IMG/VR virus record: IMGVR_UViG_3300010155_000058
Span: 1-28,516 of that record
Direction: 5' to 3' (one strand)
Length of the DNA: 28,516 nucleotides
Source: a virus
Shown piece by piece: positions 14,501-22,127 of this stretch (the first letter of the stretch is position 1; each line of letters begins with the position of its first letter). Made by a program: the position numbers and the translations under genes. A model generated the notes under the pieces. That model did no database searches. It saw only the letters and a program-made list of their open reading frames with translations, and was not told where the DNA came from.

Positions 14501-16612
14501 GTCCCGTGCCAGCGACATCGCATTCGTCCCCGACACCACACGGCCGCGACCGACCGTCCGCTCCTTCACGAAAGCTGCAGCTCCCACATCCGAGGACCGT
14601 CCCTTCGGCCTGCGGCCAGACAGCACCTCCTGCAAGAACCCGAACAGGACATCCTCTTCTCCTGACAGGGGGCGTTTGCCTGCCATGACAATGGCGGCGA
14701 CCTCACCGCCATCGACCGACAGCATGTGGGGCACATAGTTGATCCCCAGATCCTCAATCCGCCTGTTGTACTTCTTGTACTGGGAGAAGAGATCGTGATA
14801 GATCTCCCGCTTGTCCTTTGCGTAGTCGATCAACGCCCGCAGCACCGTGTCGTCGCCAGTCAGCTCGACAGGCGAGTCGGCGAACAGCGCACGGACATGC
14901 GCCAAATCCCAATTGTCCTGCACAGTCTCGACCAGGGCAGTCACCTGGCGGTTGGCCTGCTGAATCGTGATATCTGTGACTGAGTCGTTGACCGCCTCAG
15001 ACACGTTGACGACATGGGCCATCAGGGTGTTGTCGATCTGGCGGAAAGGTTCGCCGATGGCGATGACAGTATCCCGCTCGATCATCGCCGCAGCGATGCC
15101 CTGATTCCTCACCACCTTCTTGAACAAGTGGTCACCGCCGAGCTTGCTCAACCCCTTCCCCTCAACACCCCACTTCGCCACACGGGCAGCGAACTTCGGA
15201 CCACCGAGACGCTTCGCAGCCTCCCACCCTGGGCGGAGGAGAGGCTCCGTAATCGTCTTGCGGAGAAGTCCCCGAGTGCCAGGAATGGTGAACCCTCGCC
15301 CACCGAAGATCGATCCGACACGGACACCTCCGACGGCGTAGCCAGGCAGCATCTTTTTGGTACCAACCCTTGAGCGCTTCCCGAGCAACTCGGGGCGCTT
15401 CACTGTGCGGAGAGCAGCGAAATCAGCATCGATCGTGTGGTAGCGCCGCAGGGAGGCGTCGCCAGCCGTACGGTCATACAGGGTGGCAACCCGCTCTTTG
15501 CCCTGAGCCTCAGAGACGGGAACGAATCGTCCGAACATCTTCTCATCAGGGGTGTGGATCCCTTTTCGGGTTGCGGCCTCCCACACCTCCCGAGAGAAAG
15601 CCTCACTGTCGATGATCGCGCCCTGGATCGAGAAATGTTCATCGTCGGGCATCTTGCTTCTTGCGAGAAGATCATCGATGTTGTCAAACAGCTTCGTGTC
15701 TGTCATCACCTCTTCGACGGCATCGTCGTAGTTGCGCTCGGCGAGGATGGTGAGCTTCTTACCGATCGCCTCGTCTGCCAAGGAGGACACCTCCTTGGTG
15801 GCGGTGGTGCCGAACTCCCGAGCCACCTGCTTCTCCACAACATGAGAAGCAACATCGTCCAGAGCGCCCCTCGCCACATTCGCCTTGGTGGTGGCATTCA
15901 TACCAGCTCCACCGAACGACAAAGCAGTGATCGGGTCAGTAGCCACATCCCCACCGAACGACAGCAGGCCACGGCTGACACGGTTGATCAACCCAGCTCC
16001 AGGTTTCCAACCCGCCAGATCGAGGAGGCTCGACGTGGAGATCACGCCGTGCTCCCCAACGACCTCAGGGCCGAGGCGTTCAAGGAGTGCAGCAGTGTCC
16101 CCAGAGAGAGCAGATCCGTAGTCGGCCATGGTGATCTCTGGGCGATCGTCCTTCCCGAAAAGAGAGTTCTTATCAAAGAAGACGTCGGCGATTCCGAGCT
16201 GGACGGTCTGGCGTCCACGGTCGAGGAACATCAGCACGTTGCCCAGAGCGCCGAGGAACCCGCTGGCGGTTCCTGGCGAGTCGCTCTCCTGCAGAGCATC
16301 CTCTTTCATCTTCAGAATGACCTCTCTGGATTCGTCCGACAGCCCTGGCTGGTTGAGCGCAGCGTCATACTTCCTCATCTGGGTGTTGAACTGGTCCCTG
16401 GCTCGTTGATCGTCTGTGAAGTTGCGACCGAAATTGAGGTCGTTCGGGAGGCCCGTGAGACCCGGGCCGATGGCATCGTCGGACGGCCCGCTTGGCGGCC
16501 GAGGGGTGCTGAAGCTCAAGCCACGGCCAGCTGCCCGACGGCGACGTGACCCACGGGCAATGTCGCCCAAGGGGCCGTCACCGAAAGCGCGATCTACTGA
16601 AGGGAACGTCAT
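8540..16612 (-). CDS. Giant (2690 aa) virion ejection / internal protein
   Basis: This is the largest gene of the window. The product has a basic, Pro/Gly-rich N-terminus (Arg-Arg-Arg-Arg at 23-26), long helical and coiled-coil blocks, an Asn-Tyr-Val-Pro-His-Met loop, and a C-terminal region with Thr-Phe-His-Leu-Arg-Asn-Ala and later Val-Pro-Phe-Tyr-Val-Trp-Thr-Lys-Arg-Asn. Those motifs recur in very large phage internal proteins. The C-terminus is Gln/Ala-rich. Position after two other internal-type proteins and before lysis genes suggests a role like T7 gp16: packed in the virion and injected to build the DNA channel. I do not see polymerase motifs. The start overlaps the upstream stop (ATGA). 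The last ~40 codons carry an antisense tRNA-like palindrome (see 8612-8679). Confidence 0.7.
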   Translation of the reverse strand: MTFPSVDRAFGDGPLGDIARGSRRRRAAGRGLSFSTPRPPSGPSDDAIGPGLTGLPNDLNFGRNFTDDQRARDQFNTQMRKYDAALNQPGLSDESREVILKMKEDALQESDSPGTASGFLGALGNVLMFLDRGRQTVQLGIADVFFDKNSLFGKDDRPEITMADYGSALSGDTAALLERLGPEVVGEHGVISTSSLLDLAGWKPGAGLINRVSRGLLSFGGDVATDPITALSFGGAGMNATTKANVARGALDDVASHVVEKQVAREFGTTATKEVSSLADEAIGKKLTILAERNYDDAVEEVMTDTKLFDNIDDLLARSKMPDDEHFSIQGAIIDSEAFSREVWEAATRKGIHTPDEKMFGRFVPVSEAQGKERVATLYDRTAGDASLRRYHTIDADFAALRTVKRPELLGKRSRVGTKKMLPGYAVGGVRVGSIFGGRGFTIPGTRGLLRKTITEPLLRPGWEAAKRLGGPKFAARVAKWGVEGKGLSKLGGDHLFKKVVRNQGIAAAMIERDTVIAIGEPFRQIDNTLMAHVVNVSEAVNDSVTDITIQQANRQVTALVETVQDNWDLAHVRALFADSPVELTGDDTVLRALIDYAKDKREIYHDLFSQYKKYNRRIEDLGINYVPHMLSVDGGEVAAIVMAGKRPLSGEEDVLFGFLQEVLSGRRPKGRSSDVGAAAFVKERTVGRGRVVSGTNAMSLARDADDTNAMMLLGTDLVGEVEYGNVEAINRVMREALEVIHEENPGLGLGKYLDDPEFGLFESDASIIIDRYISDMSRSIELFALADAYEKAGVLWHRKPGNGFNIDIKDYVDEITGSLWHKKYAGRPLADLVQQIIAVGEGNPMKGAVEEVTLGGSTVKLPKAITEHPDFKQIKGRLTKQYNEAKARKAEFAQQQVATKDLLMRQYGFSSHLADALVFGKIGQVRMEAKELVELSDEIMDEVLHFVDEFKARLGNEIPDFEGGMRRIEAQVAEQRRELDARLTETMIELADGIKAERARIGGQELGQGISRELTEKDVRGLGELLETAKGEDNLRRITKLEGTIEEMYRAADGGGRSFQTADGALTKEGVVLRLKEAELRIRKALEGNNMEAALAERKAVFDEVDKYYAQLDARSRLENAEALLDLSGERAAAAATDPGLGVDAAPPQTHLTVQWGPDAEDGSRTGSIVIGGRPVEIQQKGAAGGFEVTITDLKGKDVIGPYTVDQGITRGYGRSDSATQNFISGVLMEEGWVNRMGEALSLKIRNRITKKRKLVQDLKRQYRVATLDLLASKEQRALLSQISKVERQISDLRSGAQAGADPELLLTPEISREVRRWITRLQKPLDAGKIADEYTHVANRAIELMNKIVRTQATPEGDELSTVMRQMVEEILNGSATLTAGRAGNVDLSKFASEAAWEAGMLRKPERWLRQLENINGEINTKMRIRKRSPEGFVPSATMTDEDRVVLGSLYEEIDGFDTPAYRAFVEHPAIQRLQKPTHRDLEEVSIAGRRTFDDVLADAEGAGRLRNLEKFAERNAAIEKGLLEVGDPDLVNPSDLWRGVARRQLAMIDRVVADHVNFAFSSKHRGSPSEFLADQLNPFGVYAARSADGKLDPHLFIEGLDPKSLQFYSAELGRLGLIDPRLEVRKIKHPSEGWVLGLVESDALEGLPVPTTIRRLAEVRDRLAWESSQLLDAGSPVRGAWGVDGIDDLLKAGDISEETLEVMGHMGREGLIGDVFMDGQKRYGFLLNGDEVMVAVRPVSKRGAATMGDLVADMILRGARRMSADIGDSTPGVEALKAAGFYRAANNNWVLRDDVARWVDRFREADLNGSSMDGLVRPAEVSDEMVQRVKDYHLHNRYVHSELGESLDLLAEFKRMGRAYTEAAKDAKKMLKGDVGRATRVADEARSIVEAHERLSERLLESLSASGTHQAVRKGRGSLMRALWKEGELTADAALLEKFLPESQWLRLRNIAEYLQVLGELPEAKSWRQVGKNQVRAAVRAAKDFQNQWAENLDPDRALSNLTAWATSEISMRAGVTSGQAKVLRQIVDEVINLQRFLTGQHDPRFIDIKSGSRLFSDEGQQEFAAGVAKLDELWRQVEIGDISSLKGEARKQAKGLSRAKKDAERMFELNEEGFPKRNMTTVDLNPGQPFRMFEEVNLGTGPLENAGAAPSIVEMFANYVDTTRGMFDPLALRVVEETTSKLVNYWKAANTIQRPTFHLRNAMSIVWSNMIIGLNPLDPAYALVGRNGILFRQALRRTNSVEEAIKVLPARVQPYFKAAHEVGGVLETFAVNELHNLVRGVKGVGDKGAYVRQMMNPFSRGFMLNRMGSRAMESIEDFGRMAAFVKHYDPNNHATALTARDMAVGVHFDYSDLTLLEEKIRNKVPFYVWTKRNLELQLRVAYERPEMIMRYHKLHRAASENFGGSDDETGRGWAGVPDWWGPFAASTDYYMNKDTPYWARTFFDFDLPPSDLIDIPLFDKEGFGFASTANYFGSMLGPGWDILGHTLNPDAVHDTVSPYPLGLAQQAADFAFGSLYDAQTYQDGVTESNSFFTETFNTMFPWWKGIVEPLMGPTDPGRAQRLGLTPANEGDLLARLRALAVAQGPGLGFRVQTPADQRANTFRQEEELAKITGGLEAGGVWADAADLQTVRADALREQVLRSQQGGFEPPSVTGPNADIRARINAALQAEQAEQRRDIVERGFPQE
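8612..8679 (+). other. tRNA-like fold antisense to the end of the giant ejection gene
   Basis: On the plus strand GATCCTAGC (8612-8620) pairs over 9 bp with GCTGGGATC (8671-8679). Between them is a perfect T-arm-like hairpin, six G, TTCGAAT, six C (8651-8669), and a TCCG...CGGA stem (8628-8631 with 8647-8650, 15-nt loop). No canonical D/anticodon geometry is present, so it is not a normal tRNA. On the minus strand it encodes Gln-Gln-Gly-Gly-Phe-Glu-Pro-Pro in a disordered tail. Confidence 0.35.
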
Positions 16613-19026
16613 CCTAAGAGGTACCTCGCTGGATTGGTGTCATCACTGCCGTCGGGGCGGAGAACCTCGAAGTGGAGGTGGGGAGGCATGACTCCTCCCC
16701 CATGGAGCTTCCCTGAGTTTCCAGAGGCAGCGATGCGCTGGCCAGCCCGCACCGTCTGGGGCTTGATGCTCCCAGCCAGATGCAAGTACTTGAACACATA
16801 TCCGTCAGGGGTGGTAACCCTGACGGAGATGCCGCCAGTATCCGTCCTGTAAGTGGTCAGCTCTCCTGCCTGGACGGCAAAGAGCGGGGTGTTCATCGGG
16901 GTGTCGATATCGATCCCGTGGTGGATTCCTTCGAGGCCAGGATCGGCCCGAGGCGCACCGTACTGCGAGATGATGTTGTAGCTTCCCTCGAAGGGACGAT
17001 ATCCGAAGCTGGTCTGCTGGTCGGTGCCCCCGCCGAACTGCCAGGCAGGAGCATCGTCATCACTCGAGTTTGCCTGATCTTCAGCGAATTTCTTCTCACC
17101 CGTCAAGTACGCCTGCAACCCGTTTCTGACGAACCCACCAGTGAAGGCCCAGTCGTTATGCGCGTAGGCAGAATCGAAGTTGATGCCTCTATCTGCTTCG
17201 TATGTCTCGACTTCCTTACTGTCGGTCATCTCGGCCATGAGCATCTGGGCTTCCGCATACGCATCCACCTCTTCTGTGGTGTCGAACTGGCCTGAGGCCA
17301 GCCCGTCAAGGATGATCCCCGCCACGATCGCCTGCTGGTTGGGGGTGATGTCCTGCTCTGACAGCCAGTTCTCCATGAACCCTGTAGCGATATCAGCCGA
17401 GTTGAAGTCGGCAGCACCACTGTCAGACAGGAGCTGCTCCAGCTGCAGACGGTTCCCAGTGGTCGAAGCTGCTGTCTGCACCCCCACATACCTGTCGATC
17501 AGATCCTGCAGCGACGAACTCAGCTCGAACGCCATGTCCTCTTCGGCACGAGCAGACTCCTCCCTCGTCTCTCTGCGGAACTGATCCAGATCGTTGAGCC
17601 TGGCCTTCTCGTCGGCATCCACCTGAACCATCGTCTGGGCTCGACTCAGACCCGACTCTTCCAGAATAGCATCCAGCTGAGCATTCGAAGCAGTGACCAG
17701 CGTGTGCCGCTGCCTCGCAGCATCGTTGATCGTGGACACCCGCTCCTGCTCATTCTGTCTCATCGCCGAAGCCAGCCCGTGCTGCGCTGCAGCTCGGGCG
17801 ACGTTGCCAGCCATGATCTGAATCTGAGCCTGGCCGACCTCTTCGGTGCCGACCCTGTCGAGGGCGAACTGGGCGTCCTCCCTCAGGTCGGCAAGTAGCT
17901 CGTCTGCCAGGGCAGGATTGTCGGCACGGATGCGATCCATTTCCTGCTGGAACAGATCGGTGGATGCCACCACCTGCCCCTCGATCGAATCCCGAGCGTC
18001 CTGTGCGTTCTTCGTGATGGCCCCCAGGGCGAGCCTGTCGCCCCGCTGCACAGCATCAATCGCTGGCTGCCAGATACCTGGCAGGTCGTCTTGGAAATCC
18101 TGATAGGACTTCTGGGTGATGTCCATGTACCCCTGGATCAGGTTGCGGACCTCAGCTTCGTACTCACCGAATCTCGATTCTACAAGGGCGTCGTAATCGC
18201 TGTAGCCCTGGTTGAGCAGATCGACGTAGGTGGCGTAGGCGGCCTGCGTGTCCTCAACCGTCTTGATGATGCCGTCCTGGGCACCTTGCTCCCACTGTGC
18301 CCACACACCAGCACTGTTCGCCTGCGCCGTCTGGACTTCCCCGATCTTGCGTTCGAGGATCGCAAGCTCGGCATCGTAGGCAGCGGTCGCGTAATACGCT
18401 TCGAGTTCGAGCGCCTGCTGGCGCTGCTGCTCCACACCAGCTATCTGCTGGTCGAGGTCATCCATCCAGAAATCGAAGCTGGACAGCGTGGGTGGCGGGG
18501 GGTACCCCGATCCGCCTCGCCATGATTGACCTGTCGGCTCGGGGGACATGCCAGGTATCCAAGAGAAGATGTAGTCCTTGACGAAGTCTATCCCCTGCTG
18601 GGTGGGCTGAGGTGCCTGAAACCTTGACTGGAGCCCAGACGCTGCCCCTATGTCAGTCTCTGAGGCGAATCTGGGCCTCTGGTCCCCATAGAGGAAGCTG
18701 TAATTGTCCTGGGCGGATCGCATACTCCGCAGCCAGTCCTCCTGCGTTTGGCCTGCTTGCGAGGGGGAAACACCAGGAGTGATCGGTTGCGGTGTGGGCA
18801 TCCACCGTGTACCCATACCCCCGACGCCACCGACGCCACCACCCAGATTGGGATCATAAAGCTGGGGGAGCTGCGTGGTCTGCTCCAGTGCCTGAGCTGC
18901 CCTGACAGCATTCAGACCACTCACCAGCGCATCGGATGTCCGCTGGAGGAGAGTTGGATCTGTGGCGTCTACGGTCATCTGCCGTGAGCGCTGTTGCCCT
19001 CGACGTGGCCGATCGCGGTCGCCCAT
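16609..19026 (-). CDS. Virion ejection protein with C-terminal M23 peptidase (805 aa)
   Basis: Residues 1-~640 are Gln/Ala/Glu-rich helices and coiled coils with a Gly-rich patch near 55-70. The last ~130 residues form an M23 peptidase: His702-x3-Asp706, Tyr-Leu-His749, and Pro-His-Leu-His (His783, His785), with the beta-rich context of LytM domains. A long rod plus wall-cutting domain inside a structural operon points to a virion-carried lysin that opens peptidoglycan during DNA entry, comparable in role to the T7 gp16 transglycosylase or mycobacteriophage tape-measure peptidases. It overlaps its neighbours at both ends (TAATG and ATGA). The domain differs clearly from the endolysin M23, so the two are not recent duplicates. 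Confidence 0.82.
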   Translation of the reverse strand: MGDRDRPRRGQQRSRQMTVDATDPTLLQRTSDALVSGLNAVRAAQALEQTTQLPQLYDPNLGGGVGGVGGMGTRWMPTPQPITPGVSPSQAGQTQEDWLRSMRSAQDNYSFLYGDQRPRFASETDIGAASGLQSRFQAPQPTQQGIDFVKDYIFSWIPGMSPEPTGQSWRGGSGYPPPPTLSSFDFWMDDLDQQIAGVEQQRQQALELEAYYATAAYDAELAILERKIGEVQTAQANSAGVWAQWEQGAQDGIIKTVEDTQAAYATYVDLLNQGYSDYDALVESRFGEYEAEVRNLIQGYMDITQKSYQDFQDDLPGIWQPAIDAVQRGDRLALGAITKNAQDARDSIEGQVVASTDLFQQEMDRIRADNPALADELLADLREDAQFALDRVGTEEVGQAQIQIMAGNVARAAAQHGLASAMRQNEQERVSTINDAARQRHTLVTASNAQLDAILEESGLSRAQTMVQVDADEKARLNDLDQFRRETREESARAEEDMAFELSSSLQDLIDRYVGVQTAASTTGNRLQLEQLLSDSGAADFNSADIATGFMENWLSEQDITPNQQAIVAGIILDGLASGQFDTTEEVDAYAEAQMLMAEMTDSKEVETYEADRGINFDSAYAHNDWAFTGGFVRNGLQAYLTGEKKFAEDQANSSDDDAPAWQFGGGTDQQTSFGYRPFEGSYNIISQYGAPRADPGLEGIHHGIDIDTPMNTPLFAVQAGELTTYRTDTGGISVRVTTPDGYVFKYLHLAGSIKPQTVRAGQRIAASGNSGKLHGGGVMPPHLHFEVLRPDGSDDTNPARYLLG

Positions 19027-20549
19027 TACTGGATCCCGCCGCCACCTAGAAGCTTGACCGCCTCCGCCAAAGCCGCCTGCTGTTGCTGGCGCTGCCGTTC
19101 CGCATACTCCGCAGCCAGCTGCTCCTCCTGCGTTCGGTTCTGACGACCACCCTCATTCGGATCAGTATCGAAGAAGTCGTCCTGGTCGTCAGCATCCTGA
19201 ACCGTCTGCCCACCAGGTGTGGGAATCCACGAACCGATACCCCCGATGCTACCACCGAAGTAGGACGGCGAACCTGGCCCGCCCTGGAACTGGGCGTACC
19301 CAGGTGCCTGCGGGATGAACGGATTCTGCAAATACGGGGACGCTGGCATCAGCGGCCCCGACGGCACACGCACAGGCGGCGGCAGCAACGCCAGCAGATC
19401 CTGAATGGTCTGATCCCCCTCGAACTGAATCAGGCCAGCTGCAGCCTGGGAACGGGCCGTAGCAATCTCCGACTGCTTCTGCTCCTCCAACCGAGCCGCC
19501 GTCGTATCGAGTTGAGTGAGACCAGTCTGGAGCTGGCCTGTCAGCTGATTGCGCTGCTCGGCCACCTGGGTGTCGATGCCCCCAACCTTCTTTGCATGGA
19601 TACCTGAACGGAGCAGACCCCGTTCGAGGCTGCCTCGCTGGGCCTGGCCGAGCGCAGCTTCCCGCTGGCGGTCCAGCTGCGTACTCAGCTGACGGGCGTA
19701 GTCCCCGAGCTGGTTCCTTTGCAACATCAGCTCGGCCCCTGTCATGCCGTACCTTGCAGCGATCCCATCGATCAGCATCTGTAGCTCCTGGGCGGTCAGA
19801 TCACGGAGCTGGGCAGTGTTCTGGAGTCCCTCGATGGTGGTTTGAGCCTCTCGGAAGGCATCCGCTTCGGCGGTTGGCCCTGTGCCTGGGAAGGACTGGC
19901 CTGGACCCGAAACGTCAGTGGTGGTTCCACCTCCAGTTACAGCGTCACCACCTGTGGTGCCGTCATCGACGGAAGGTGGAAATCTTTCTGGTTCATCAAA
20001 AATGATCGGCGGCGTCGATGGCGGCGGATCCCGCCATTCTTCCTCGTCGGTCACTTCTGTCGACACACCCCCGCCCGTAGCTGCAGCAGCACTCTTCTGC
20101 TGCGACGCATACCAATCAGCAAGCCCCTGCAAACGCGCAGTCTCCGCCTGGCGGCGACGCTGCTCCTTAGCCTCCTGCAACGCATACCAATCAGCAAGCC
20201 CCTGCAAACGCGCAGTCTCCGCCTGGCGGCGACGCTGCTCCTTAGCCTCCCGATTAGCCTCCCGACGCTTGATGTCGTCGGCCTGAGCCTGCATGCGAGC
20301 AGCTGTAGCCTGCTGGGCAGAAGACAATGAGGCGGGGTAGCCCCATTGGTCGGTTTTCGGAACCTTCACATAGGTTTTGGAGGGTCGGAGTATCGGCCCC
20401 GCAGCAGCCCTGCGGGCAAGGTCGTCGGCCTGGGCCTGCATGCGAGCAGCTGTAGCCTGCTGGGCAGAAGACAATGTCCTGGCACCACCACCTCCAGCAG
20501 ACTTCATCGGAACCTTCACATAGGTTTTGGAGGGTCGGAGTAATGACAT
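19026..20549 (-). CDS. Repeat-containing ejection / internal virion protein (about 507 aa)
   Basis: I prefer ATG 20549 over the TTG at 20558 because it keeps the 18-nt distance to the GTTGACAT element seen before two other genes. The N-terminal 150 residues are built of repeats: two copies of Leu-Arg-Pro-Ser-Lys-Thr-Tyr-Val-Lys-Val-Pro plus an Ala/Gln helix, then two nearly identical 25-residue helices (Glu-Ala-Lys-Glu-Gln-Arg-Arg-Arg-Gln... Asp-Trp-Tyr-Ala). A disordered Thr/Gly/Pro stretch follows, then a coiled coil (about 225-370), and a Gly/Pro-rich end. It is the first of three large ejection-type genes in one operon. Function is inferred from position only. Confidence 0.65.
   Translation of the reverse strand: MSLLRPSKTYVKVPMKSAGGGGARTLSSAQQATAARMQAQADDLARRAAAGPILRPSKTYVKVPKTDQWGYPASLSSAQQATAARMQAQADDIKRREANREAKEQRRRQAETARLQGLADWYALQEAKEQRRRQAETARLQGLADWYASQQKSAAAATGGGVSTEVTDEEEWRDPPPSTPPIIFDEPERFPPSVDDGTTGGDAVTGGGTTTDVSGPGQSFPGTGPTAEADAFREAQTTIEGLQNTAQLRDLTAQELQMLIDGIAARYGMTGAELMLQRNQLGDYARQLSTQLDRQREAALGQAQRGSLERGLLRSGIHAKKVGGIDTQVAEQRNQLTGQLQTGLTQLDTTAARLEEQKQSEIATARSQAAAGLIQFEGDQTIQDLLALLPPPVRVPSGPLMPASPYLQNPFIPQAPGYAQFQGGPGSPSYFGGSIGGIGSWIPTPGGQTVQDADDQDDFFDTDPNEGGRQNRTQEEQLAAEYAERQRQQQQAALAEAVKLLGGGGIQ
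20106..20250 (-). repeat. 75-bp direct repeat (2 copies) coding a 25-aa helix
   Basis: Positions 20106-20175 and 20181-20250 are identical over 70 nt, with a 75-nt period (25 codons), so the reading frame is kept. The unit encodes a basic Arg/Gln helix ending Leu-Ala-Asp-Trp-Tyr-Ala. Nucleotide identity, including silent positions, indicates a recent duplication or ongoing homogenisation. Confidence 0.92.
20274..20542 (-). repeat. About 150-bp imperfect duplication coding two 50-aa units
   Basis: Two blocks recur. One, at 20274-about 20330 and 20421-about 20477, codes the Leu-Ser-Ser-Ala-Gln-Gln-Ala-Thr-Ala-Ala-Arg helix. The other, at about 20357-20392 and 20507-20542, codes Leu-Arg-Pro-Ser-Lys-Thr-Tyr-Val-Lys-Val-Pro. 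Offsets are 147 and 150 nt. The DNA between the blocks differs, so the duplication is older or the linkers diverge faster than the blocks. Confidence 0.88.
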
Positions 20550-20567
20550 CTCATCCAATGGGGGCGG

Positions 20568-20575
20568 ATGTCAAC
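20568..20575 (-). promoter_or_regulatory. GTTGACAT element before the 507-aa ejection gene
   Basis: The octamer lies 3 nt after the TAA of the upstream gene and exactly 18 nt before ATG 20549. The same octamer has the same 18-nt distance before the genes starting at 22100 and 22805. It resembles a sigma-70 -35 box, but there is no room for a normal -10 before the start codon. Confidence 0.55.
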
Positions 20576-20577
20576 AG

Positions 20578-21447
20578 TTACGGGATTGTCGCCCACACCT
20601 TGCAAGTCATGTCCTCGATGTAGGCAGGAGTGTTCGCATAGTGGATATCGACCCACATGCCATCTGTTGCCCCCTCCAGAACAGTATTGAGATTCCCCCG
20701 TCTCAACCTGTAGTACCTGTTTGCCAAAGCGGTTGATCCGACAGCTCCGACATGCAACCCCGCAAGGTTGGTCACAGTGCATTTATCCCCCTTGGCTGTC
20801 ACCGCATACAGGTAGGCGTCGAACTCTGCTGCCACATGGGTGGCCAGCAGGTTCACATCGAAAGTGCGGATTGTGAAGTTCGCCTGATCGTTCCACTGCT
20901 CGAACGACACATGATAGGTATCCACATCGGTGAGGGTGAGGTTTGTGGTGGATAGGACGACCGTCCCAGTGAACCACTTCGTGGTGTAGTAAGCGTCCGT
21001 AAAGACATGCACCACATTCCCATTCGCATCAGTGGTGGAGTCGTCAGTAGTCACCGCATCGATGGTGAGCACGTCTGTATCTGATCCCGTTTCTACACCG
21101 CTGACACGGTCCACAGTGGTGCCCGTCACCGTGATCGTTCCCGCAAGGTCCGACCCTGCGTTGACGACGATCATCAGCTTCCCAATCCCCACAGTCACAG
21201 TGATATCGGTTGGCGCAGAATCGAGAGCTGACCCTGTGTCGAGAGACAGGATCCCACCATGCATGTTCGACTCAGAGGAACGTGAAGGTGCTGGGTCGTA
21301 GATGTCCATCGCCATGTGATCTGCCGAGATGACCGACGTGTTGAGATGCTCTTCGAGTGCAATGTTGTTGCGGGAGAGGGCCGTCACGAGTCTCTCGAGA
21401 GAGGAGGCGACCATCTTGATCGGGAAGTAGAACTTGCGCTGAGCCAT
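20578..21447 (-). CDS. Tail appendage / structural protein, 289 aa
   Basis: The start ATG overlaps the stop of the preceding gene (TAATG). The N-terminal 45 residues are helical (Lys-Met-Val-Ala-Ser-Ser-Leu-Glu-Arg-Leu-Val), and the rest is beta-rich with many Thr/Val/Asp repeats (Thr-Ile-Thr-Val-Thr-Gly-Thr). That is a common pattern in fibre or decoration proteins, with Trp/Tyr-rich strands near the end. I find no named family. It belongs with the two fibre-like proteins transcribed just before it. Confidence 0.55.
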   Translation of the reverse strand: MAQRKFYFPIKMVASSLERLVTALSRNNIALEEHLNTSVISADHMAMDIYDPAPSRSSESNMHGGILSLDTGSALDSAPTDITVTVGIGKLMIVVNAGSDLAGTITVTGTTVDRVSGVETGSDTDVLTIDAVTTDDSTTDANGNVVHVFTDAYYTTKWFTGTVVLSTTNLTLTDVDTYHVSFEQWNDQANFTIRTFDVNLLATHVAAEFDAYLYAVTAKGDKCTVTNLAGLHVGAVGSTALANRYYRLRRGNLNTVLEGATDGMWVDIHYANTPAYIEDMTCKVWATIP

Positions 21448-22100
21448 TAGGCGAAGTTGAAGACGGTCAGTTCCTGGCGGTTGAGGGTCGAGGTACCCGA
21501 ACCTCCCGTTCGGGTGTGAATGGTGAACACATTAGTTCCCTCAGTCAACCCCGTGAACCAGTGGTATGCCGTGATCCGTGCGGCGTCGTTGGCCGCACCC
21601 GACTCGTACCACAGCGGATAGTCGTCCGAGGGGGCGACGGTAGTGTCTCCCGAGACGTCGATGGAGGAAAGCGTTTCTCCCCCTGTGGTGTCGCTGCTCA
21701 TCTGCTGCGCCCAGAGGACTAGACAAGTGGTGCCTGTGGCAATAGACACCGAAGGTGCGTTGGTCAATTCAGCGTATGACCCTGACGCTGTGGAGTCGGC
21801 ACCGCCAGTATCCGTCCCTGTTGTCACGGTGGTGCCGCCACCATGATTCTGACCGTCCACATACGCTTTGATCGACTGCTGGGTGGCCAGATCAGTGGCC
21901 GAATCCGAAACCAAATTATCCTCGTCGAGGACAGGCACGACCAGGTCGATCGTCCCGTCACCATCCTGGTAGGTCGCAGCGATGAATGTCTCAGTGTTGT
22001 CCGAGAACATCGCCCCAACCTGATCCTGGGTCAGCTCCGAAGTGTCGAGGGATCCACCGACTACCCGTCTGCGAGATTGGTTACTGTTACCGAGAGTCAT
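21447..22100 (-). CDS. Tail fibre-like protein B (paralogue of the next gene upstream)
   Basis: The 217-aa protein shares with the 225-aa protein at 22128-22805 a central Leu-Asp-Glu-Asp-x-Leu-x-Ser-Asp-Ser-Ala-Thr-x-x-Ala-Thr-Gln-Gln-Ser-Ile-Lys-Ala-Tyr-Val-Asp block, and a C-terminal beta domain with Tyr-x-x-Trp-Tyr-Glu-Ser, Gly-Leu-Thr-x-Gly-x-Asn-Val-Phe-Thr-Ile and Thr-Ser-Thr-Leu-x-Arg-Gln. The Ala-Thr-Gln-Gln-Ser-Ile-Lys-Ala-Tyr-Val-Asp segment is frequent in phage fibres. The N-terminus differs from the paralogue, so the two probably attach differently but share a binding head. A GTTGACAT element precedes it, and the RBS AGAGG lies 5 nt upstream. Confidence 0.65.
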   Translation of the reverse strand: MTLGNSNQSRRRVVGGSLDTSELTQDQVGAMFSDNTETFIAATYQDGDGTIDLVVPVLDEDNLVSDSATDLATQQSIKAYVDGQNHGGGTTVTTGTDTGGADSTASGSYAELTNAPSVSIATGTTCLVLWAQQMSSDTTGGETLSSIDVSGDTTVAPSDDYPLWYESGAANDAARITAYHWFTGLTEGTNVFTIHTRTGGSGTSTLNRQELTVFNFA

Positions 22101-22118
22101 ATCGCCTCTTAAGCGAGA

Positions 22119-22126
22119 ATGTCAAC
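22119..22126 (-). promoter_or_regulatory. GTTGACAT element before fibre gene B
   Basis: The octamer sits 1 nt after the TAG of the upstream gene and 18 nt before ATG 22100. It is part of the recurring GTTGACAT set. Confidence 0.55.
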
Positions 22127-22127
22127 A

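Noticed and set aside
8540-16612. Virion RNA polymerase (N4-type) within the 2690-aa protein
   Set aside because: No recognisable polymerase motifs were seen by eye; size alone is not evidence.
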